A stretch of 64,000 nucleotides of DNA from Alkalihalobacillus deserti (GCF_020734105.1 NZ_JAJAFR010000005.1:1-64000), one strand, 5' to 3'; counted from the first letter of the stretch, positions 50,370-59,825 are shown. The notes: a model not told the origin generated them from the sequence alone. Made by a program: numbers and translations.

Positions 50370-51503
50370 CTAAGCTAGAAGTGTAGTTTTGCGAAGGGCA
50401 TCCTCTACAGATAGTAATTCATATCCTAGATCACGAGCTACAGCATTATATGTAACAGCGCCGTTTGCAACGTTTACACCAAGAGCTAGTGCTGGATTTT
50501 CAGCTACTGCTTTTCCTACCCCTTTATTTGCGATTTGCAAAGCATAAGGAATTGTTACGTTTGTTAATCCAATAGTGGATGTACGTGGAACAGCCCCAGG
50601 CATGTTCGCAACGGCATAATGAACAACTCCGTGCTTCGTGTAAGTTGGGTTATCATGTGTTGTAATTTGGTCAACCGTCTCAATAATACCACCTTGGTCA
50701 ATCGCTACATCAACGACAACAGAACCTGGTGACATTGACTTGATCATGTCTTCGGTTACAAGCTTAGGTGCTTTTGCTCCAGGAATTAAAACTGCACCAA
50801 TGACAAGATCTGAGTCCTTAACCGCTTCAGCGATGTTTAGTGGGTTAGACATCAGAGTCTGGATGTCGTTACCGAATTGATCATCAAGCTGACGAAGACG
50901 ATCTGCACTTAAGTCCATTAACGTGACATCTGCACCAAGTCCAATAGCGATCTTAGCCGCGTTTGTACCAACGACACCACCACCGATAATCGTTACTTTT
51001 CCACGTTTCACACCTGGGACACCAGATAGAAGAATACCTTTTCCACCTTTTGACTTCTCAAGGAATTGTGCACCGATCTGTGAGGCCATCCGACCCGCTA
51101 CTTCACTCATTGGAGTAAGCAGTGGAAGTGTGCGATTTACTTCTACTGTTTCATATGCAATAGCAATGACGCCCCTATCAACTAGTGCTTTAGCAAGCTC
51201 AGGCTCAGCAGCTAAGTGTAGGTATGTGAATAGAATTAAGCCACTACGGAAGTAACCATACTCAGAGCTTAATGGTTCTTTCACTTTCATCACCATTTCA
51301 GCTTTTGCCCACACATCACTTGCTTCAGGAATAATTGCTGCACCAGCTGTCAAGTAATCTGTATCTTCAAAACCGCTCCCAATTCCAGCACCTTGCTCTA
51401 TTAAAATTTCATGTCCACTCTTTGTAAGTGCAACAACACCAGCTGGAGTGATGGCTACACGGTTTTCATTATTTTTAATTTCTTTTGGAATACCAATAAT
51501 CAT
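50370..51503 (-). CDS. ald: Alanine dehydrogenase
   Basis: Ald catalyses NAD-dependent oxidative deamination of L-alanine to pyruvate and ammonia; in B. subtilis it serves growth on alanine and sporulation. The 377-residue protein starts [20 protein letters not shown]. The NAD-binding motif is [20 protein letters not shown], and the substrate Lys is in VMKVKEPL. It is flanked by a PucR-type regulator (upstream) and alr (downstream). The AGGAGGACG ribosome site is strong. Confidence 0.97.
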   Translation of the reverse strand: MIIGIPKEIKNNENRVAITPAGVVALTKSGHEILIEQGAGIGSGFEDTDYLTAGAAIIPEASDVWAKAEMVMKVKEPLSSEYGYFRSGLILFTYLHLAAEPELAKALVDRGVIAIAYETVEVNRTLPLLTPMSEVAGRMASQIGAQFLEKSKGGKGILLSGVPGVKRGKVTIIGGGVVGTNAAKIAIGLGADVTLMDLSADRLRQLDDQFGNDIQTLMSNPLNIAEAVKDSDLVIGAVLIPGAKAPKLVTEDMIKSMSPGSVVVDVAIDQGGIIETVDQITTHDNPTYTKHGVVHYAVANMPGAVPRTSTIGLTNVTIPYALQIANKGVGKAVAENPALALGVNVANGAVTYNAVARDLGYELLSVEDALRKTTLLA

Positions 51504-51637
51504 TATGTCGTCCTCCTAAAAGGGATTTGAATTTGTTATATGTTAGTATAAATCCACAAATGGAGAAGCGCATTGTGTAAAAGATCAAATCTATAAACGT
51601 CTTTTTGTTGTTTTTAACAAATCGTTAGATTTGATAG

Positions 51638-52873
51638 TTAATGTTTACGAAAAAGCTTCATATCTAAATAGAGCCCAATTTTTTGTGCAGGATCTTTTAA
51701 TTCAATCGCTGTAATTTCTTGAATCCGTTTCAAACGATAGTTTAGCGTGTTGACATGACAGTGGAGATCCTTAGCTGCCTCATTCATGTGCCCATCTTTA
51801 TCAAGGATTACATCTAATGTTTCAAGTAAATTGGTGCGATTATTTAAGTCATAGGTTCGAAGTTTTTCAATCGCTGGATTAACACTTATGCCTTGTAATT
51901 CCTCCGTTTGTTTTAGGAGATCTATATAACGGAAAATACCAAGCTCATGATAGAAATTTGCTTCGGAAAGTTCTTTGGTAAATGTCTGTTTAAGAGCCAT
52001 TACTTTGGTTGCTTCGTCATAACTTCTTTTAATCGATTCATAATTTTCATAGGCATAGCCACATCCAGAACAAATCTCAGAAATACCGAAGCGTTCTTTT
52101 ACTTGAGCTTTAAATGTATCAATAAAATCCTTTATCTTCTTATGGAAATCATTTGTTTGAGACAGAGGAGATACAAGAAAAACGAGTTGATTCTCATCAA
52201 CGGTTTGAATTAAGATATTTATCTTTTGCATCGTCTTTGCTATATAGGTTAATTTTTTATAGAGTTCATCATCCATCGAAGCAAATGTAAATAAAAGGAT
52301 CGCTAACGGCTGTTTTGATTTCAAGCCAATTCTTGAGAGCTGATCTGCTATGATCATGTGATTTCTTTCATCTCCGGTAATCATTTGCCAGAGGAGTTCT
52401 TGATGATTTTTTTCTTTCTTTTTCTTTTGTAAATTGAGCTGAAGCAATTGATTTTTAGCTTTGCTAGCAGCTATTTTTAAGTCTGTGAGGTCTTCTTTCG
52501 TCAGGGTACGACCAACTTCCAGTACCCAAATATAACCAAGTACTTCGTTATTTTTACGGATAGAGACGGCTACTCGGTTACCTAACCCAATATCATTGAT
52601 TTGAGGAATGACAATTGGTTCATCACTTTGGTTAAGCGCTGGGATGACGCCTTCTTTCCAAAAGCGGTTAATGACACGCTCAGGTACACGCCGTCCGATA
52701 ATAGTCGAAATCCGAGCAACGTCTGTGCTGTTCGCATGCGAGCTATAGGCAAGGAGATGATGATTGGAATTTTCAATTGTTACAGGACATTGTAAGCGTT
52801 CGCTAATTGCATCAACAAAATCTTCTAACGAATCAAATTGACGATAGAATGATTGATTTTTTAATTCGTTCAT
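51638..52873 (-). CDS. adeR: PucR-family activator, AdeR-like
   Basis: A 411-residue regulator with a GAF-like N-terminal half and a C-terminal PucR-type helix-turn-helix: NEAAKDLHCHVNTLNYRLKR and IQEITAIELKDPAQKIGL. In B. subtilis the PucR-family protein AdeR activates ald, and its gene is next to ald, so the same role is likely. It lies upstream of ald in the same direction and divergent from the alanine symporter. The name is assigned from position plus family. Confidence 0.82.
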   Translation of the reverse strand: MNELKNQSFYRQFDSLEDFVDAISERLQCPVTIENSNHHLLAYSSHANSTDVARISTIIGRRVPERVINRFWKEGVIPALNQSDEPIVIPQINDIGLGNRVAVSIRKNNEVLGYIWVLEVGRTLTKEDLTDLKIAASKAKNQLLQLNLQKKKKEKNHQELLWQMITGDERNHMIIADQLSRIGLKSKQPLAILLFTFASMDDELYKKLTYIAKTMQKINILIQTVDENQLVFLVSPLSQTNDFHKKIKDFIDTFKAQVKERFGISEICSGCGYAYENYESIKRSYDEATKVMALKQTFTKELSEANFYHELGIFRYIDLLKQTEELQGISVNPAIEKLRTYDLNNRTNLLETLDVILDKDGHMNEAAKDLHCHVNTLNYRLKRIQEITAIELKDPAQKIGLYLDMKLFRKH

Positions 52874-52928
52874 ATGTAAACACCTTCTTTTCTATAGTAA
52901 AAAAATAGTCTTTGTTTATAAAACACAA

Positions 52929-53029
52929 ATAAAGCGCTTACAATTTGTGGATGTTTACAAACATAAGCTTCTTACATTATGTTAGAATAACACATATAAA
53001 TGTATTATCATATATTGAAAGCGTTATCT
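52929..53029 (+). promoter_or_regulatory. Two CcpA cre-like boxes between adeR and the symporter gene
   Basis: The cre consensus is TGWAANCGNTNWCA. ATAAAGCGCTTACA (52929-52942) matches all but the first two positions. TGAAAGCGTTATCT (53016-53029) matches all but the last and lies 16 nt before the symporter ATG, where binding would block transcription. Carbon catabolite control of alanine uptake is inferred. Confidence 0.5.
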
Positions 53030-53044
53030 ATTAGGAGTGGTGGT

Positions 53045-54469
53045 ATGGAGGTCTTAGAAATATTAGGGAAAATTAACAATGTATTATGGGGTCCACCGAG
53101 TTTAATTTTATTGTTTGGGACAGGCTTATTTTTAACTTTTGTTTTAAAAGGCTTGCAATTCCGCCGTCTCATCTATGCATTCAAAATTGGATTTGGGAAA
53201 GAGGATAGTAAGGATGCAGCTGCTGAAGGGGATGTAAGTCATTTTAAGGCCCTTATGACTGCACTTGCTGCGACAATTGGTAACGGGAACATTGCGGGTG
53301 TCGCAACGGCTATCACACTTGGTGGCCCTGGTGCCATCTTTTGGATGTGGATTGTTGGTTTACTAGGGATGGCTACAAAGTATGCAGAGGCCTTGCTTGC
53401 AGTGAAATATCGTGTAAAGAATGACCAAGGTGAATATTCAAGTGGTCCGATGTATTACATTGAACGCGGGCTTGGGAAAAAATATAAATTACTTGCTATT
53501 GCCTTTGCCTTATTTGGTGCGTTTGCCGCTTTAGGTATTGGAAACAGTGTGCAGTCCAATACCATTGCTGATGTAACAAGTAATAGCTTTGGAATGGCAA
53601 ACTGGGTAACAGGCTTAATCTTAGTAGTGCTTGTTAGTGTCATTATTTTTGGTGGGATTCAACGCATTAGTACGGTCGCAAGTTTCTTTGTCCCGATTAT
53701 GGCTTTCCTTTACATGGGTGGAGCTATATTAATTCTGATTTTAAATTTTGATATGATTATTCCAGCTTTTGAGCTTATTTTCCATTATGCCTTTAACCCT
53801 GTAGCGGCAGCCGGTGGTTTCCTAGGTGTTGTTGTCTCCGAGGCCATTCGTAACGGGGTTGCTCGTGGTATCTTCTCAAATGAGGCAGGTCTAGGTACTG
53901 CAGCGTTGATTGCTGGTAATGCACGTGCAGATCATCCTGTTAAACAAGCTCTTGTCGCGATGACTGGTACATTTATCGTAACAATTATTGTATGTACAAT
54001 GACTGGTCTAACCCTTCTCATTACAGGTTTCTGGGATCCGTCTGGTGGCTTACTGTCTGGCGTAACTCATGAAGCATCACTTGAGGGTGGAGCATTAACG
54101 AGTGCAGCGTTTGCTTCTGTTCTTGGTGTAGCTGGTGAATATATTGTCTCCTTCTCGGTCATCTTCTTCGGTTTCTCAACGATTGTTGGTTGGTATGTAT
54201 ACGGGGAAAAATGCTTTGAATATCTAGCTGGATCTAAAGGAATTGCCGGTTACCGCCTTGTTTACATCGCCGCTTGTGGTCTTGGTACAGTTGCAAACCT
54301 TGCAACGGTCTGGGCATTTGCTGATATGGCGAATGCGTTAATGATGATTCCAAACTTAATTGCGCTTCTTCTTCTTTGGAAAGTCGTCGTAGCGGAGACA
54401 AATGATTATTTCACTAATTTCTATGAAAATGCGAAAATAGCGGGGTCTGTAGAGAAAAAAGTCGGCTAA
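53045..54469 (+). CDS. Sodium/alanine symporter (AgcS/AlsT family)
   Basis: A 474-residue amino-acid carrier with about ten membrane spans. Family blocks include ALAATIGNGNIAGVATAITL, GGPGAIFWMWIVGLLGMATK and FSNEAGLGTAALI. AgcS proteins import alanine or glycine with sodium. I start at ATG 53045 with GGAGTGGTGG just upstream; an ATG at 53000 would place the cre-like box inside the gene. It is divergent from adeR-ald-alr and completes an alanine-use cluster. Confidence 0.93.
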   Translation: MEVLEILGKINNVLWGPPSLILLFGTGLFLTFVLKGLQFRRLIYAFKIGFGKEDSKDAAAEGDVSHFKALMTALAATIGNGNIAGVATAITLGGPGAIFWMWIVGLLGMATKYAEALLAVKYRVKNDQGEYSSGPMYYIERGLGKKYKLLAIAFALFGAFAALGIGNSVQSNTIADVTSNSFGMANWVTGLILVVLVSVIIFGGIQRISTVASFFVPIMAFLYMGGAILILILNFDMIIPAFELIFHYAFNPVAAAGGFLGVVVSEAIRNGVARGIFSNEAGLGTAALIAGNARADHPVKQALVAMTGTFIVTIIVCTMTGLTLLITGFWDPSGGLLSGVTHEASLEGGALTSAAFASVLGVAGEYIVSFSVIFFGFSTIVGWYVYGEKCFEYLAGSKGIAGYRLVYIAACGLGTVANLATVWAFADMANALMMIPNLIALLLLWKVVVAETNDYFTNFYENAKIAGSVEKKVG

Positions 54470-54476
54470 TAGCAAT

Positions 54477-54510
54477 AAAAGGTTCTGCTACTTAGGCAGG
54501 ACCTTTTTTC
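54477..54510 (+). terminator. Symporter gene terminator
   Basis: AAAAGGTTCTGC pairs with GCAGGACCTTTT (one wobble) around 7 nt, with six T in the run. Confidence 0.8.
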
Positions 54511-54813
54511 AAGTTGATGAAAGGGTAAAATACGTGGGACGTTAGTGAAATGTTGTATCTCAATCCCTTTTTAATGACAGATTTTCGGGTAGTATAGAAG
54601 TTATAATAAATTTGAATAGATATTCACTACTTTATCTACTATTTAACTGAACAAGCTCTTAAAGCATTAAAGTGACTTCTCAGTAAGTAGCCTTTCACAA
54701 AAGTGATCTTAACAAATTGATAGCTAACAGATTATATGACCGTTTTACTGACGGAATGTTCAATAGTGTCATGATTATCATAGTAACTAAAAAATGGATT
54801 GGAGATACTTGAT
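54511..54813 (+). other. Gene-free stretch after the symporter terminator
   Basis: About 300 nt, A+T-rich. I see no open frame, hairpin or repeat in it. Confidence 0.4.
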
Positions 54814-54912
54814 ATGAAATTACTTAGTGACAAGTCAAAAATGGATTGACCTGTTTTCGCAATTAGTGGAGGTTTACTGCTATTATTTGTTATAGCTTCA
54901 TTTTTAATTTAG
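54814..54912 (+). pseudogene. BCCT transporter remnant (N-terminus)
   Basis: A frame starting ATG behind GGAGATACTTGAT reads MKLLSDKSKMD, then TGA, then PVFAISGGLLLLFVIASFLI and TAG. This is the start of a betaine/choline/carnitine carrier: DWPVFAISGG with Trp replaced by a stop, followed by the first membrane helix. The rest of the gene is gone; right of 54912 the sequence switches to another remnant on the other strand. Confidence 0.6.
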
Positions 54913-55037
54913 CTTGTTCTTTTAGATCGCTTTCGATATGTGCTGGTATAGGCACTAATTCAACGATTGCACGAGAACGTTCTATTGACATCAAGTCTTT
55001 TACAATTGATTGCGAGTAACTAAATTTAAGCTGGTAC
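54906..55037 (-). pseudogene. Possible Fic-family protein remnant
   Basis: On the minus strand an open frame without a proper start reads YSQSIVKDLMSIERSRAIVE, then LVPIPAHIESDLKEQAK, and ends after a few codons. The pattern (two helices with IERSRA, P-x-P and a DLKEQAK helix) resembles the N-terminal region of Fic/DOC proteins just before the IEGN loop. The Fic catalytic part is absent. The match is by eye only. Confidence 0.35.
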
Positions 55038-55153
55038 AAATCATTTCACCATCCTTAATATATTAATTAATAATCTAATTATACGCTATTGCTACGTTAT
55101 TTGGGAGTTTTAATACGCTATTTATACGTTATTGATAAGTTAAAAGATAATAG

Positions 55154-55192
55154 AAACCTCATTTAGATTCATTACAGTGAATCGTACCATAA
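55154..55192 (+). repeat. att-like site C with inverted repeat arm
   Basis: AAACCTCATTTAGATTC followed by TGAATCGTACCATAAATAGG. The first 12 nt equal the left arm at site B, and TTTAGAT-N10-GAATCGTA has the same spacing. The core differs from the rlmH end at several positions. Sequence after the core (ACAAAGC) resembles site D. Confidence 0.6.
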
Positions 55193-55288
55193 ATAGGACA
55201 AAGCTGATAAAATAAAGTGACTTTAGAATGCAATTATTAAGGGTTATTAATAAGATTAATAAGATTAATAAGTAAGGGAGTAATAATA

Positions 55289-55387
55289 TTGAAGTTTACC
55301 AGAATTTTATTATATGGTTTTGTATTAGCGAATATTATTGGTTTGCTTTATTGGATTACTATAATGCTAATAAACATATTTAATTAA
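55289..55387 (+). CDS. Small hydrophobic protein (32 residues)
   Basis: A TTG start with AAGGGAG 8 nt upstream opens a frame reading MKFTRILLYGFVLANIIGLL, then YWITIMLINIFN. It is a single predicted membrane helix with a basic N-terminus. I do not recognise a family. It is convergent with the DoxX-like gene. Its length is too short to rule out chance, but the ribosome site is good. Confidence 0.4.
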   Translation: MKFTRILLYGFVLANIIGLLYWITIMLINIFN

Positions 55388-55393
55388 TATGAT

Positions 55394-55933
55394 TTAGGAG
55401 TTACTAAGTAAATTTTCTTTTTTTGAAGGTGAAGAGGCGGTTGTTTCTCTTTTGTTTAGATTAATACCAAATAAAGTTTCTAAATTAAAATATTTATCAA
55501 GACTGAAGTAATAGATACTTTTTCTGAAAATAATTAATGAAAATGCATTTGTATAAAGGATAAGGCTAATTACATTCATGTTTCCAGAAAGGATAAAATT
55601 AATGTGCATAAAGAGACAAATAAGGATAGAAGGTATGGTGAATAAACCTACTATTAGAAATAGGCCAAGTATAATTTGAGCAATTGGTATAACATAGTTG
55701 AAAATCATCACATGCTCTAAAACTACATTCTCCACGAAAATTTTATAAAAGATTGGGACATTAGAATTTTGTAAGGAAGCCATCAGATACTCTCTCAAGA
55801 ATAAACCAGGTTCTTTAAACCATGATTTTTCAGTAAGTTTAGTTACCCCTGCTAATAACCATCCTATTCCAAAAAGAAAACGCATTAAAACGATTAAAGC
55901 TGGAAACAATCTTATATTTTTTACAAATGTCAT
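55394..55933 (-). CDS. DoxX-like membrane protein
   Basis: A 179-residue protein with four predicted membrane spans. LMRFLFGIGWLLAGVTKLTE at the N-terminus and FNYVIPIAQIILGLFLIVGL fit the DoxX/DoxD group, whose members include the small subunit of thiosulfate:quinone oxidoreductase and many uncharacterised relatives. The C-terminal about 35 residues are polar. The start has AAGGAGGAG just upstream. It is alone between att-like sites C and D. Confidence 0.7.
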   Translation of the reverse strand: MTFVKNIRLFPALIVLMRFLFGIGWLLAGVTKLTEKSWFKEPGLFLREYLMASLQNSNVPIFYKIFVENVVLEHVMIFNYVIPIAQIILGLFLIVGLFTIPSILICLFMHINFILSGNMNVISLILYTNAFSLIIFRKSIYYFSLDKYFNLETLFGINLNKRETTASSPSKKENLLSNS

Positions 55934-56405
55934 TTACTACTCCTCCTTAGTTCTATTTTTCCCTAAGTTATATTTTTTGCCATAGGGAAACTTTTTCGGT
56001 AAAAAAATTTGGGAAGTTCTTTTTTTAGGATAGAATTTTATTTCTTATTTATTTAATGAATCATATGCCTTATAGGTTAAAATGTTTCCTTTGTATTAAA
56101 AAGTTTACCAAATGCAAAAAATAATGTAAATAACTATTTACATATATGTGTTATTAAATGCATTCCGAGCTGATTATTTAGATCTCACAATATTGTTGGG
56201 ATGCTAGTTATATGAATATAAAAACTTTATGTTTAGATGTTATTCGCTGAACCGTAACATAAATAGTGATAAAGCAACAATATGATTACCACTACCCGAA
56301 TGGTAATCACATACCTGTCATAATCCTTGCTATGTCCAGATGCTTTAACAAGCAGTTCAAGATGTTGGTTAACCTAACGCTGGTTATAGCGTCAGGCACC
56401 TTTTA
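55934..56405. other. Gap with att-like site D
   Basis: An A+T-rich stretch of 472 nt without coding potential on either strand that I can support. The only feature is GCTGAACCGTAACATAAATAG (56246-56266), preceded by TTTAGAT 10 nt before GAACCGTA, as in sites B and C. Towards the end GACGCTATAACCAGCGTTAGG forms a small hairpin. Confidence 0.5.
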
Positions 56406-57473
56406 TTAAGCAAGTCGTAGCCGATAGAAACGATATAAATTTTTAACTACTACCTTTAGTAAAGAATAGACAGGAATAGCAATTAAAATACCAATAAATC
56501 CATATAGACTCCCAGCCGCTAGTAATAATAATATAACGGTCAATGGATGTATTGATAGTTTGTTTCCGATGATTCGTGGCGAAACAAAGTTTCCTTCTAA
56601 TTGTTGGACAATGATTAATAGAATCAAAATCTTGACGACCATAAAGGGGTCGTTCATAAGAGCGATCACAATTGCCGGTAGTATCGCTAACGCTGGACCT
56701 ATAATCGGAATAACTGCTGTGATTACGACAATAAATGCTAATACTAAAGCATAGTCTAAGCCAATTATAAGGTAGCCAATGTACATTAGCACACCATTCA
56801 CAACTGCAACGATCATTTGTCCGGAAATATATGTTGATAGTGTCTTATCCATATCATAAAGTAACTTTTTTCCTTCTTCCATATGTTTTTCAGGTAGGAA
56901 GTTTAAAAGAAAAGGCAATAACCGGTGACCATCCTTTAAAAAGTAAAACAAAATAAATGGAACAAGTATCATGACAGTTATAAAGTTAGTGAGTGTTGAT
57001 AACATATTAGCTACATCATCATTTAAGTTTTCAATTTGGTTTCCTATGTAAGTAATGAGCTTTTGTTTTACTTCTTCATAAGAAAAAAGGCCAAAATTAT
57101 TTTTATTAATAATTTGTTTTGTCTGTTCTTCATTTTGTTCTATTATTCCTGGAATCTCTTCTCCGAATTGTATAACCTGATTCTCAATGGTTCCACCTAT
57201 AGCAAATCCTCCTCCAACCATCCCCCCTATTATTACTGAAAATACAAGTGAAATGGCTAATGTTCGCGGAATATATTTAGTTTTTGAAAGAAAATGGACG
57301 ACTGGTTTTAATATATAGTACAAAAGGCCAGCAAAAATTAAAGGGAAAAAAAGGGTTGTAATGAAATGTTTAATTGGACTAACTATAAATTGAATTTCTC
57401 CTAATAAGTAGGTGATTAATAACACCAAAGCGATACCAGATACATATTTGAAGAATGGGTGTTTAATCCACAT
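56406..57473 (-). CDS. AI-2E family transporter (PerM/YdbI-like)
   Basis: A 355-residue protein with about seven to eight spans. AVIPIIGPALAILPAIVIAL and EGNFVSPRIIGNKLSIHPLT are the family blocks of UPF0118/AI-2E exporters. Members export autoinducer-2 in some species and act as Na+/H+ antiporters in some halophiles, so the substrate cannot be given. The ATG follows CTTAGGGGGG. The nearest neighbours in this module are unrelated. Confidence 0.88.
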   Translation of the reverse strand: MWIKHPFFKYVSGIALVLLITYLLGEIQFIVSPIKHFITTLFFPLIFAGLLYYILKPVVHFLSKTKYIPRTLAISLVFSVIIGGMVGGGFAIGGTIENQVIQFGEEIPGIIEQNEEQTKQIINKNNFGLFSYEEVKQKLITYIGNQIENLNDDVANMLSTLTNFITVMILVPFILFYFLKDGHRLLPFLLNFLPEKHMEEGKKLLYDMDKTLSTYISGQMIVAVVNGVLMYIGYLIIGLDYALVLAFIVVITAVIPIIGPALAILPAIVIALMNDPFMVVKILILLIIVQQLEGNFVSPRIIGNKLSIHPLTVILLLLAAGSLYGFIGILIAIPVYSLLKVVVKNLYRFYRLRLA

Positions 57474-57780
57474 AATAGCCCCCCTAAGGTTGATTGACTT
57501 AGTTTTATGTTCCTTTCCCTTTCATAGAGTCAAATACACGTAAAAAGGCAAAATAACAAGGCATTTTTGAAATTAGGGGGGAGGAGAGAATAAGCAGAAG
57601 TAAGCATACCAAAAAAATTTCCAATTTTCATCTCATGGCTTATTGCAGCGTGAGTATGATCAAGCTTATTTTTTGTTTTTTCTTATAAATAGAATGGCAA
57701 CTAAGTTTAATCGGATCATTGATGGGTACATAGCTATTAAACACATTGTTAATTTAATAATAGTTGGAGGAGGAATTCAA

Positions 57781-57927
57781 ATGCTTTGGACAATTATTTT
57801 AGTGTTACTAGCACTTTGGTTAATAGGTGCAGTAGCAGGGTTTTTGGGGAATATTATTCATATCTTACTAGCGGTCGCTTTAATCCTAATTATTGTGCGA
57901 CTTGTTCAAGGTAAGAAAATTCTCTAG
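57781..57927 (+). CDS. Lmo0937-family small membrane protein
   Basis: A 48-residue protein reading MLWTIILVLLALWLIGAVAG, then FLGNIIHILLAVALILIIVR, then LVQGKKIL. Two membrane helices with GNIIHILL and a basic end fit this small family, often stress-induced and of unknown role. GGAGGAGG precedes the ATG. The open frame extends upstream without a ribosome site. Confidence 0.85.
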   Translation: MLWTIILVLLALWLIGAVAGFLGNIIHILLAVALILIIVRLVQGKKIL

Positions 57928-57952
57928 AAAAAATTACATCGAATGAATGTCT

Positions 57953-57981
57953 TAGCACCAATCTTTACATGGTGCTTTTTC
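57953..57981 (+). terminator. Terminator after the small membrane protein
   Basis: AGCACCA and TGGTGCT pair around about 10 nt, followed by TTTTCT. Confidence 0.7.
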
Positions 57982-58000
57982 TAAACTTAAATCTCATAAA

Positions 58001-58320
58001 ATGAATAGAGGAATTCAGATAAAGCGGACTTGTAATTTAGTCCTAGAATACATTCTACTTTTCTGCTTTTTTTATGGATACTCAAGCAATGTGAAAGTCA
58101 TTTCGCTTCTTTCTATTTCATATGTACTGATGCTAGAAAACCGTTCATCCTATAGAACGCTTCTCTGGATTTATATGCTTTTCTTCTTTCCAATCGTTGG
58201 CTACATTTTCTTTATCTTCTCACTGGAGTAACCTTACCGAAACTCAACAAAGCTTATCACATTTAGCTCGGGTCAAATTGGTCAAGAAATCATTGATTTA
58301 TTGTGTGAGAAGGCAAAGGA
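58001..58320 (+). pseudogene. cls: Cardiolipin synthase remnant
   Basis: Three pieces of a Cls-type phospholipase D protein remain in order. First, two N-terminal helices with MLENRSSYRTLLWIYMLFFF and PIVGYIFFIFS (58001-58231). Second, LTETQQSLSHLAR (in another frame). Third, GQIGQEIIDLLCEKAKDG (58260-58320), the segment that precedes the first HKD motif. Large internal parts and all HKD motifs are lost. The coding strand has several frame changes. Confidence 0.65.
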
Positions 58321-58497
58321 TGGATAAGGAAGACTTACTCGATAGTAGTAGTTTTAACGGCTCCTTTATAAGGAACCACGGCTCATCTTAAGAACAAAGG
58401 AATCTTTTGCCCGTCTTTTTTCTCCTGTTTTAGGAGAAATGCTTTGGTTCCTGATCGCCGTTTTCGAAGGCTGTCAGGAACCTTGGCTTGACAATTC

Positions 58498-59046
58498 TTA
58501 AAGAACGTCATTAAGTTCGGTATCTGAATAGGTTGAAATTAACACGACCGCTTTTCCATCTCCAATATTTTTAACGAAATGCGGTACACTTGCGTTCCAA
58601 CTGAAGGAATCCCCTTCTTCAATAATCATCGAGTCTTCGCCTTGCTCTGCAAAGACTTTTCCTTCTAATACTAAATGGCATTCCTCTCCTTCGTGGGCAT
58701 TTGCTTCACCCATTGAAGCACCAGGAGGAAATTCAACTAGCATCATTCTTAGCCCACCTTTGGATGTTAAATGCTCTATTTTCAAGGTGTTAAAGGTAGA
58801 GTATGTTCTTTCAGTTTTTCTAACTACCCGCATATGCTGTTTCTTTTCTAACAATAAATAGGGTAAAGGTACATCAAGAAAACTTGATATTGTTTGTAAC
58901 GTGTTTATCGATGGAGAGGTGTTATTGTTTTCGACATTGCTGATAAATCCTTTTGAAAGTCCAGTACCTTCACACATTTGAGCAATGGTGATTTTCTTCC
59001 TATTTCGTATCGCACGAATTTTTGATCCTAATTCCAAGTTATTCAC
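58498..59046 (-). CDS. XRE-cupin transcriptional regulator
   Basis: A 182-residue regulator. The helix-turn-helix (about 5-60) has ITIAQMCEGTGLSKGFISNV and NNNTSPSINTLQ. The cupin (about 100-175) has PPGASMGEANAHEGEECHLV and a conserved GDSFSWNASVPHFV, a sensor domain for a small metabolite. Such proteins often repress a neighbouring operon, and the DoxX gene is divergent, 250 nt away. GAGGTGAA precedes the start. Confidence 0.88.
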   Translation of the reverse strand: MNNLELGSKIRAIRNRKKITIAQMCEGTGLSKGFISNVENNNTSPSINTLQTISSFLDVPLPYLLLEKKQHMRVVRKTERTYSTFNTLKIEHLTSKGGLRMMLVEFPPGASMGEANAHEGEECHLVLEGKVFAEQGEDSMIIEEGDSFSWNASVPHFVKNIGDGKAVVLISTYSDTELNDVL

Positions 59047-59297
59047 CTCTAATGTTTCTTAATAAAAAACATAATTCTATCTTAGCAAAAAAAAGGTTGA
59101 CAATCTACAACGAAAGCTGTTAACTTATAGATAATAAATATTCGTATAAAGAAACTAATTAAAGTCGTTATATGGTTATTTTTTTATCTAAAGTTTTCCT
59201 GTGTGGAAATTTTAGTCGCTTTGGCTGAATTGATTGTTAAAAACGATGCGAGTATTGGGCGGTTGATGTTAAAAATAATAAATTTGGAGGAGCTAAA

Positions 59298-59729
59298 ATG
59301 ATAAATAAATTTGAGGCAAGTACGTTGATGTTACGAGTTATTTTAGGAATGAGTTTTTTTATACACGGATTAGTTAAATTCCAAGGCGGAATTGAAAACA
59401 TTGCTGGATGGTTTGATAGCATTAGCTTACCTGGTGGATTGGCCTATGTTGTAGCATTAATAGAGTTGGTTGGTGGATTCGCATTAGTCATTGGTTTAGG
59501 TACTAGGATCGTGTCTGTTTTATTATCACTAGTTATGATTGGAGCTATTTTTAAAGTGAAATTAGCTGCTGGTTTTTTAGGTGATGGGCAAACGGCTGGG
59601 TATGAATTAGATTTAGCTTTCTTAGCGATGGCTGTATTTATTGCCATCAATGGTAGTAAAATGTTTGCGCTTGATCAATTGATTTTCAATAAGCAAACGA
59701 ATAAAAGTGAGAACAATAAAGTAGCTTAA
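59298..59729 (+). CDS. DoxX family protein
   Basis: A 143-residue protein with four predicted spans. STLMLRVILGMSFFIHGLVK, then GGIENIAGWF, and VALIELVGGFALVIGLGTR are typical DoxX blocks. Bacillus relatives (CatD, YfiD) act in redox stress. The start follows TTGGAGGAG. It is divergent from the XRE-cupin gene and may be its target. Confidence 0.88.
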   Translation: MINKFEASTLMLRVILGMSFFIHGLVKFQGGIENIAGWFDSISLPGGLAYVVALIELVGGFALVIGLGTRIVSVLLSLVMIGAIFKVKLAAGFLGDGQTAGYELDLAFLAMAVFIAINGSKMFALDQLIFNKQTNKSENNKVA

Positions 59730-59762
59730 TATTTCTACTGAAAAAGATAAGACTTCAATTAG

Positions 59763-59795
59763 GCACTACTCTACAAGGAGTAGTGCTTTGTTTTT
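59763..59795 (+). terminator. doxX terminator
   Basis: GCACTACTC and GAGTAGTGC pair around 6 nt, followed by TTTGTTTTTG. Confidence 0.8.
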
Positions 59796-59825
59796 GTAAA
59801 AGGCGTAGAAATCCTAAATAAGTTA

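Noticed and set aside
58446-58482. Hairpin GGTTCCTGA/GTCAGGAACC as a terminator
   Set aside because: The stem is good but there is no T run on either side.
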